Assembly: GCA_964035015.1 (NCBI GenBank)
Contig: OZ035997.1
Span: 88,789,965-88,853,964, forward strand
Length of the DNA: 64,000 bases
Source of the DNA: Corallium rubrum
Lineage: Eukaryota; Cnidaria; Anthozoa; Scleralcyonacea; Coralliidae
Direction: 5' to 3'
Positions within the stretch are counted from its first letter, which is position 1. Every line of letters starts with the position of its first letter. Positions 57,321-64,000 of the stretch are shown piece after piece. The position numbers were made by a program, and so were the translations under genes. Under the pieces are notes generated by a model. It worked only from the letters and a program-made list of their open reading frames with translations, searched no databases and was not told the DNA's origin.

Positions 57321-57362
57321 CTACACTGATGAGCTGTAGTACAGCGAAACACGTGTCTGTAG
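57321..57362 (+). ncRNA. Type I hammerhead ribozyme, minimal stem III
   Basis: Order and pairing fit the catalytic core: stem I CTACA (57321-57325), CTGATGA (57326-57332), stem II GCTGT-AGT-ACAGC (57333-57345), GAAA (57346-57349), a two-pair stem III with loop ACGT, cleavage triplet GTC (57355-57357), and stem I partner TGTAG (57358-57362). Cleavage is expected after C-57357. Such short-stem-III motifs are known from Penelope-like elements and small circular RNAs in animals; they work best as dimers. Confidence 0.8.
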
Positions 57363-57369
57363 ATTGAAC

Positions 57370-57408
<39 letters not shown>

Positions 57409-57499
57409 TGATATGTTATCAAATCCACAACTTGCGCAGTTCGAATAGTAGGGTACTGGTAACTAACTTGTTAAATTATTCAAAGTATTTAAATTTACG

Positions 57500-58075
57500 T
57501 CAAAAAATTATAATTTATAAGTTCTAAGGATTTGGGGTGAAGGAAAATTCGAGTGTAGAATATATACACTTTAAGACCAAACCGGGACCAGTTGCGAAAA
57601 ATGCAACTACACAGGCCTTCCGGCAGGAATTGAACCCACGACCTTGCGATTCTAGTGCAATGCTCTGACCACTGAGCCACGGAGGGCGTTGTCGAGAGCT
57701 TGATCGCGAGTTCTGTATATATAATAAGGTGGTAATGCCAGGAGAGAATTGGGTATATTAAGTGATATTGCGCATTTACTCGATTACATAGTATGTTCTA
57801 AGGATTTTGGGTGAAGGAAAATTCGAGTGTAGAATATATACATTTTAAGACCAAACCGGGACCAGTTGCGAAAAATGCAACTACACAGGCCTTCCGGCAG
57901 GAATTGAACCCACGACCTTGCGATTCTAGTGCAATGCTCTGACCACTGGGCCACGAAGGGCGTTGCCGAAAGCTTGATCACGAGTTCTGTATATATAATA
58001 AGGTGGTAATGCCAGGAGAGAATTGGGTATATTAAGTGATATTGGGCATTTCACTCGATTACATATAGTATGCCA
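57500..58075 (-). repeat. Tandem duplication of a tRNA-like repeat (2 x about 274 bp)
   Basis: Two direct copies start at GTTCTAAGGATTTGGGGTGA (57521) and GTTCTAAGGATTTTGGGTGA (57795). Each holds AATTCGAGTGTAGAATATAT, ACCAGTTGCGAAAAATGCAA and a minus-strand tRNA-like segment (57606-57690 and 57880-57964). They are the best-preserved copies of the family. Confidence 0.85.
57606..57690 (-). tRNA. tRNA-like segment, copy in first tandem unit
   Basis: CCCTCCG and CGGAAGG can form the acceptor stem (6 of 7), D arm GCTCAGTGGTCAGAGC is perfect, and the anticodon arm TTGCACTAGAATCGCAA pairs 4 of 5. B box GGTTCAATTCC. Anticodon position AGA with a short variable loop, so not a standard tRNA-Ser. It is near-identical to the copies at 57880-57964 and 44662-44738. 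Confidence 0.4.
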
Positions 58076-58842
58076 GAAAAAATGGTTTCAGCTAAAATGT
58101 ACATTAATGTTACTATGAAAAAAGACCAAAGAAAGAAGGCTAACAAGCTAAGAGATGTGGCAACGAGAAAAAGACATCAATAAATACGACTTAAAACCAC
58201 TGGAAAAAGCCTAAAATTAATACGATAAAGACCGAAAACGATGCCGACCGAAATGTAACTGAAAGAAGAAGGATGTGTCCTGAAACTGTTCAAAGCCGGT
58301 AAAGAATTTTGCTCTGGTGTATTTTACATAACTCGAGAGTGAACGATGAAGAAATTTTGAAACAAACGGCTTTTCAGATCATGAAGAGTACTGCATGATG
58401 CCTTGTCATATTTATGTGTCAACAACGAAAAAAGTAAGAAACCGCGAACGAGAAAAACAATCCGAAAAGACTAGACTGAATTGGCAGCGTTTGTGGTCAC
58501 AAAGGCAGAAGAAAGTTTAACGGTAAGAGATTCGTATTTACCAGTTTAGCTGAGTTTATAAAACGGAAGAAATCTAGAAAATGAAAATTACTATAAATAA
58601 TATATTGTCTATAGAATTGTCTTTGAACGCTAGGACGTTGACATTGTGTCTTTTCTTGGCCACTGTTTATATATATTTTTAAATGAAATTTGTCATTTGG
58701 TTCATCTCGTTTGTTTTTCAGTTACTATTGACATTGCATGTTATTTCGGTTTGTCAATACATGACTACAGATGAACCTTGCTAACTAATTTTCTGGATGT
58801 TTTCTGATCTTTGTGCCATTAATACAACAAAAAACAGAAATT

Positions 58843-58955
58843 AGGGGGGGGGGGGGGGGAGAGGAGGGGTTGTCAACGTTCATGTATTTCTAGTACGCAG
58901 GGGGGGGGAGAGGAGGGGTTGTCAACGTTCATGTATTTCTAGTACGCATCATTAT
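58843..58955. repeat. Tandem pair of a 55-bp unit with G runs
   Basis: GGGAGAGGAGGGGTTGTCAA followed by GTATTTCTAGTACGCA occurs twice in a row. It is the minus-strand form of the repeat at 10976 and 27779. Confidence 0.8.
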
Positions 58956-59055
58956 TGTCAAGTACAGAAAACTGAGAATATTCCGAATTAATCTCCACAA
59001 TGAAAGTGGTGTATAGCAACAATGTCTCTTTCCATTTGGTCGCGACTGTGTCTTA

Positions 59056-59858
59056 AGCCCGGCGCACATTGCACTATAGCTATCAGCTTAGCAAAATGTC
59101 ATTTATGACCGATGGCGTAAGGTGTTAGCTCCAGTGTGCGGGGCAGTTTTGTAAGCATTTTGTCACTCGTGTCGTCTGTCACAAATATTCAACATGTTCG
59201 ATATTTTTTGTCACGAATGAAAATTTTATAACTTTCTGGCAATACGCATGCGTGTTGAAGATCGGATTCGCACATGTTAGACGATCAAATAGTGGATATT
59301 TGGCCAGATATTTCAAGTTTTCTGGTCGTTTCCTCACGAAATTTTGGCTCTGAAGGTGCAATATATATGTCAGTATACCTTGAAAAAACATAAAAGCAAC
59401 TAATCATTTGTGAAATGATATGCATATGTCGGATATGTCATGAAAAAAGGCAATTGCACTTTCAACAACGTTTTTACGATCAGTGTAAACCTTACCACGT
59501 TTGCCCCAACTTTTCTGCAATTTCTTGCAAAGCTTGCTCTCGTAGGTCTCTGTTTTTAAAGTCCGCCGAGCATTGCATCAGCCACCAATGCACTATGTGC
59601 CGCCATGTTTGTTTTGAATGCGATCGTCAACACGCATGCGTATTGCCAGAAAGTTGTACGATTGCTGCTTTCACTCCGGCGCACAAACGGCAAAATTTTC
59701 ATTCGTGACAAAAAATGTCGAACATGTTGAATATTTGTGACAGACGGCACGAGTGACAAAATGCTTACAAAACTGCCCCGCACACTGGAGCTAACACCTT
59801 ACGCCATCGGTCATAAATTACATTTTGCTAAGCTGATGACTCTAGTGTGCGCTGGGCT
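59056..59858. mobile_element. PIF/Harbinger-like foldback element, 803 bp
   Basis: Ends AGCCCGGCGCACATTGCAC and GTGCGCTGGGCT with TTA on both sides (59053-59055, 59859-59861). Arms of more than 200 bp (59056-59260 and 59630-59858) pair (AAGGTGTTAGCTCCAGTGTG; TTGAATATTTGTGACAGACG). The Cys-rich frame in the loop is not conserved with any family known to me. Confidence 0.85.
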
Positions 59859-60071
59859 TTACATGTAACGTTCGAGGAATCAAAGCGTAGCCATTTCTTG
59901 CAACGCTTCACTATCGCGATCTTTGGGTGGAGATGACTACAGCCTGATAGATTTTTGTCTTTGTAATAAGCTTGATGGAGGAGTGTCGCATAATGGGTTG
60001 TAACTTGCTGAAGGCATCTGCTGCACGTCCTATCCGCTTGTCTAATTCAGGGGTGAGGTCACCATCATATG

Positions 60072-60998
60072 TCATTGTGCTGCCAAGATACACAAAGCCG
60101 TGTCCGTTTCCTCCAAGGTGTCGTCATCGCTACCCATTGTGATGGTCAGTGCTACCTTCTCTTTATCAATGCACATTACCTTGGTCTTTTTTGTATTGAT
60201 GACAAGTCCGACCGTTCTGCTTTTCTCATCAATTTGTGATGTTGCAGTTCGTAGCCTTGTCTCTGATTCATCAGAGAGTCTTTGTTGCTTATACCGAGAG
60301 CTTCTTCGTCTTTCGATAACTATACCCATGTCATTTTTATCCAATGTATTCTTAATTACCCAATCAATCAGGACACCGAAAAGCAGTGGCGACCAGATGC
60401 ATCCCTGTCTTACTCCTGCTGTCACTGGGAACCAATCCGTCATCTTTCCATCCACTTTCACGCAGCAAACAGATCCCTCACATGTGTTCTTCATGATGTT
60501 TACTATCTTCACTGGTATACCATAAGCTCGTAGTACCTTCCAGAGGGATTCCCTGTGAACACTGTCAAATTAACTTTCACAGGGAGTTGCATTTCTAAGC
60601 TCTTCTCAGTCACTTGTCTGAGCCCAAAACACTGATCTACACAGGATCTCCCAGTTCTAAAGCCTGCTTGGTTTTCCCTTAGACGTTTGTCGACACCATT
60701 CCTAATTCGTAGTAGGACCAACGTACAAAATACTTTGCCTGTGATACTCAACAACGCTATTCCTCGATTATTATTACAAATTGACAGGTCTCCTTTCTTT
60801 GGCAGTTTGATGATGACACCCTTCTTCCAGTCAGTTGGAGGGTTCTCAGATCTCCACACTGCGACACATATCCGTACCAGCCATCCAGTCATCTTCCCTC
60901 CCCCTGCTTTCAGCATCTCTCCGGTAATTTTGTCAAACCCTGCTGCTTTATTGTTAATCAGTCGCTTTACCGCTCTCTCTCTATCTCCTCCTCTTTAG
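60072..60998 (-). pseudogene. RTE-like LINE reverse transcriptase
   Basis: Motifs: INNKAAGFDKITGEM, WKKGVIIKLPKKGD, NNNRGIALLSITGKVF, LRENQAGFRTGRSC, then in another frame GVRQGCIWSPLLFGVLIDW. The stretch that should hold the FADD catalytic motif reads ERRRSSRYKQQRLSDESE, so the active site is lost through deletion or frameshift. The last domain (LGSTMTYDGDLTPELDKRI) follows in a third frame. Confidence 0.85.
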
Positions 60999-61423
60999 GA
61001 TCACTCCAGTGGCGTCGTGGCCGGGGGGGCAGGGGGGGCTATAGCCCCCCCTACTATTTGATATTTGTCGGAAATTTTCAAAATTTTGTGGTTGTCGGAA
61101 AACTTGATCATCAGTTGACAATAAATTGTTTACAATAATGTAATGACTTACTAGATCGGCTTATTTCGGCCAGTTTGTTCATGTTGTCAGCCAACTGCCC
61201 CCCCCCCCCCCCCGCGAAAATCCAAAATATGATTTTTATAATGTTTCTTATTATTTTTTATTGGTATTCAGACAGTTATATAGTTAATAATTGCGCAACA
61301 ACATCACATTTGTTCCCAGAGTCACAGAATAAAGAACTAACTAGTCGTTTAATATCGTAACTCTGACAATGAGTTTTCGCGTTGCGTTCGCGCTTTATGC
61401 CTTTATCCCGTTTATCCCTTTAT

Positions 61424-62075
61424 TCTGAAGTGGTCCACGAATACTGAATACATTACCAAAAAAGCGGCTAAACGGCTTTACTTGTTAAAGATCCTTAAGA
61501 ATTATGGCGCGTCTAAAAATGATCTAAAATCCTTTTATTGCGCTGTCATAAGGTCTACCCTCGAGTATGGAGCTCAGGTGTGGCATGGAAACCTGACCCA
61601 AGAACAATGTAACAATATTGAAAGAATCCAAAAACGAGCGCTTAGGATTATCCACCCCGAATATGAGTACAATGAAGCCCTAAAAGAAAGTAAGCTTATA
61701 AAACCACTAAAAGAGCGAAGGAATGACCTATGCATTGACCTCATCAAGAATATGTTACAGCCCACACATAAATTACATGGTCTACTACCAGACAAACATT
61801 CGAACATAAAAATGAGGGAAACTAGAGCGAACAATAATAAAATTTATAACTTTTTTTGTAGAACAGAACGTTTTAAATGTAGTCCCTTAGTTTATTCAAT
61901 TTATAGATATAACGAAAGTATAGATTCATAGTTTTGATATAAGTTTTACTATAGCCTTTTTAGAATTAGTAGTTTTAGATTTTATTTATGCTACATATGA
62001 ACACGTAAGCACATAATAATTTAGCTGTATTTTGCTATTGAAATGTGTTCAATAAACCATTACCATTACCAGAGT
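61424..62075 (+). pseudogene. LINE 3' fragment inside the hAT-like element
   Basis: A frame through 61931 reads RLYLLKILKNYGASKNDLKS, STLEYGAQVWHGNL and RIQKRALRIIHPEY, the C-terminal part of a Jockey/CR1-type reverse transcriptase protein. It ends with a 3' tail AATAAACCATTACCATTACC. The 5' part is missing, as in usual 5'-truncated LINE insertions. Confidence 0.85.
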
Positions 62076-62087
62076 AACTATTATTTT

Positions 62088-62311
62088 GCAGTCATTTGCT
62101 ACTCACTTTTCACCAGAATGTTCGGAAGTTCGTTGGGAAGTTCAAAGCTCGTTTTAAGCTACGCATTTGATTGACTGCTTGGTTCCTAGTAGCCGGCAAT
62201 CAATTGCGTAGTTGAAAACGAACTTTGAATTTCCCAACGAACTTGCGAACTTCGTAACGAACTTCTGAACATTTTGGTGAAAAGTGACAAGTGAGTTGCA
62301 AATGACTGTCG
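62088..62311. repeat. Foldback element inside the hAT-like element
   Basis: Arms of about 95 bp pair: GCAGTCATTTGCTACTCACT with its complement near 62311, and GTTCGTTGGGAAGTTCAAAG with its complement. The centre is near 62195. Confidence 0.75.
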
Positions 62312-62419
62312 TTGTTTTTGTAAATATGTTATACTGTAGTTTTAGACAAAAATTGAGAGAACGTATCTTAAAAATAAGTTTTAAAATGTTCAAAATTTTG
62401 CTCAAATATGATGTCAGAT

Positions 62420-62550
62420 CGCGGGAAATGCCATTTCAGAGACTCTCAAATCTCAAAAATTTTCCGGGGTAGCATACCCCCGGACCCCCCTAGATATTGC
62501 GCAGTCTTATTGCCCCCTGACTCAGAAATCCTGCCTACGGCCCTGTACCT
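62420..62550. repeat. Right-end fragment of another hAT copy
   Basis: GGGAAATGCCATTTC, TTTTCCGGGGTAGCATACCC and CTGCCTACGGCCCTG resemble the subterminal and end sequence of the hAT families at 6720-7200 and 13398-16459. No matching left end was found. Confidence 0.5.
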
Positions 62551-62959
62551 ATTTCATTATAAAATACTTTAGCGCGTGAACAACAGAACAACGCAAATTT
62601 CGCTGGACAACCTCGCGTTCATGTCCTGGACTCTTAGTGTTAACCTAGCTACTGTATACTGTAGTTTTTTAGATCAGAAAACTTACAGAAAAAATACACC
62701 TGTCGGAAAATTTTGGACTTGAGCCCCCCTGTTGAACAGCTCCCACGACGCCACTGGATCACGCATGTCTATATCCAGTTCTTCCCACTCAGCCTCTATT
62801 TCTGTTAATGCGCCTTGTGGAGGTTCAGCACTTAACAGTTCGCGGAAACGTTCTGCCCATCTGTTTAATCTACCCTTCTCATCTCCAATAGGTTTACCTT
62901 CCTTGTCCCGCACTTGTAATGTAGTTTTGGACTTTTTACCTGTCAAGATCTTAACTTTC

Positions 62960-63941
62960 TTAGACTTCCCTCTGGTTCTTCATCCTTGCTGCCATTTCCA
63001 ACTCTTTGGCTTGAACATCTATCCATTTTTTCCAGTCATTTTCTGCGCATCTCTTCACTCTCTTATCTAATTCTCTGTACCGGATTTTTGCCTCTTCTGT
63101 GCCTGAATGGTCTCTGACTCTTTTCGCATCTCTCCTCTGTTCTATGAGATTTTCAGTTTCCATGCTTATCCACTTATTATGCTGTTTTCCCTTGTATCCG
63201 ACAGTATCTTCTGCTGCTTGATATACTTCCTTCCTGAACCTTTGCCATTCATGTTCTTTGTCTGGTTCTGACTCGAGGTCAGATAATGCATCAAACCGAT
63301 CCACTATCTTCAGTTGGTAGGCTTGTCTTTGGGGGGAGAGCAACAGTGCTTCACTTCTCACCTGTGGTGGCTTCTTGTCTTTCTTCAGGGCAGCTATTTT
63401 TAATTGGACCATAGCAATAACTAGTTCGTGATCACTCCCTATGTCTGCACCTCTGAATGCTCTCACATCCTGCAGCGACTTCCTCCACTTGCCATTGATC
63501 ATCACATGGTCAATCCGGTTGTGGGTGTTACCGTCAGGTGATTTTCCATGTCGTTTTATGTATGGTCTTGTGTTGGAACAGGGTACCACCTATAAGCAAG
63601 CCATTCTCTGCACAATACTCAACCAGTCTCTTACCATTGTCATTTCTTACTCCAATACCATGGGGACCTATCACTGCAGTCCATTGTCTGTTGTCGCTAC
63701 CCATTTTAGCATTAAAATCTCCCATAACTATAGTTACATCATGTTTCGGGATTGTATCTGTAATTGCATTCATATCTTCATAAAAACTCTTCTTGATGTC
63801 ATCATCTGCTTCTTCTGTTGGTGCATATGCTACTATTATGCTTAGTTTCGCTTGTCTTGCATAGAATCTCACTTTCGTCATCTGCTCATTGATAGTTTCA
63901 TATGACACAAGGCTTGATTTCACTCTGGATGACATTACCAC
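62960..63941 (-). pseudogene. RTE-like LINE endonuclease domain
   Basis: Two overlapping frames give IIVAYAPTEEADDDIKKSFY, VMGDFNAKMGSDN, then NRIDHVMINGKWRKS and ADIGSDHELVIAM. These are the APE-type endonuclease motifs, related to the proteins often annotated as craniofacial development protein 2. A frameshift near 63540-63590 separates the frames. Confidence 0.85.
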
Positions 63942-64000
63942 ACCTACTCCTTTTGCATGATTGTTATCCTGTCCAGAGTTGAGGAGAGTCCATCTCTCAA

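Larger units (their letters stand above)
57005..58690 (+). mobile_element. (TA)n-rich retroelement with hammerhead ribozyme, copy 2
   Basis: Shares an ordered set of segments with 11680-12420 (-): CCCGAGCCCGGTGAGGGTGC, (TA)n, AAATCCACAACTTGCGCAG, TGTGTCCTGAAACTG, GAACGATGAAGAAAT. A fragment of the start also occurs at 28828-28868 (-). Tandem tRNA-like repeats (57500-58070) interrupt it. No protein is encoded. The ribozyme suggests a Penelope-like element or an animal retrozyme. Confidence 0.65.
61007..62756. mobile_element. hAT-like element inserted in the RTE LINE
   Basis: Ends CAGTGGCGTCGTGG and CCACGACGCCACTG. Flanks GATCACTC (60999-61006) and GATCACGC (62757-62764) match in 7 of 8. G/C runs lie inside the left end (61022-61051, 61198-61213). 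It carries a LINE fragment and a foldback. Confidence 0.88.
59911..64000 (-). mobile_element. RTE-like LINE (CFDP2-type), split and truncated by window end
   Basis: Minus-strand order: endonuclease (63941-62960), linker, reverse transcriptase (62946-62757 and 60999-60072), C-terminal piece (60093-59911). The hAT-like element 61007-62756 interrupts it after DMRDP; the protein resumes as PKEEEIERAVKRLINN. Several frameshifts. Confidence 0.85.

Noticed and set aside
59415..59708. Cys-rich ORF resembling a zinc-finger or toxin-like peptide
   Set aside because: Lies in the loop and arm of a Harbinger-like foldback; Cys spacing matches no known module and there is no signal peptide.

Overview
This is eukaryotic nuclear DNA, most likely from a cnidarian. 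The grounds are spliced minus-strand exons coding for an astacin zinc metalloprotease joined to ShKT (ShK-toxin-like) cysteine modules, a combination common in cnidarian genomes, together with a single-exon HAND-like bHLH gene, Penelope-type hammerhead ribozyme sequence, 5S-rRNA-like SINEs and a very high load of small DNA transposons. The species cannot be named from the sequence. Splice sites were assigned by eye from AG/GT signals and reading phase.

Layout. 1-13 kb: no host gene seen; inverted-repeat elements, two oppositely oriented TA-flanked MITEs, hAT and 9-bp-TSD elements, a foldback carrying a tRNA-like sequence, a 5S-like SINE, satellites and one copy of a (TA)n-rich retroelement. 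13.4-16.5 kb: a hAT transposon with TIRs and a frameshifted transposase. 19.0-19.3 kb: HAND-like bHLH gene (+). 20-26 kb: noncoding DNA with a diverged tandem duplication, a second 5S-like SINE and a nested palindrome. 26.9-38.2 kb: astacin/Thr-rich/ShKT gene (-), eight recognised exons, 5' end not found. 38.3-51.2 kb: transposons, a RecQ-like helicase fragment, an EGF-like exon (41.6 kb) and a second Thr/Ser-rich exon (50.4-51.2 kb), both on the minus strand with phase-1 borders, so either upstream exons of the same gene or the tail of a paralogue. Between them lies a CR1/L2-like LINE (45.8-50.1 kb, +) with a 2A-like N-terminus, split by a 990-bp DNA transposon. 51.2-64 kb: MITEs, LINE fragments, a retroelement with a hammerhead ribozyme (57.3 kb), two PIF/Harbinger-like elements, and an RTE-like LINE (-) running off the window end and split by a hAT-like element that contains another LINE fragment.

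Function. The astacin gene encodes a secreted-type protease: propeptide with a putative Asp switch, a basic cleavage site, catalytic domain with a complete zinc motif, a long probably O-glycosylated Thr-rich linker, and three C-terminal ShKT modules. Nearly all its introns and the two candidate upstream modules are phase 1, the pattern expected from exon shuffling. About 14 DNA transposons can be delimited to within a few bases by TIRs and target-site duplications; several are nested and give a relative order of insertion.
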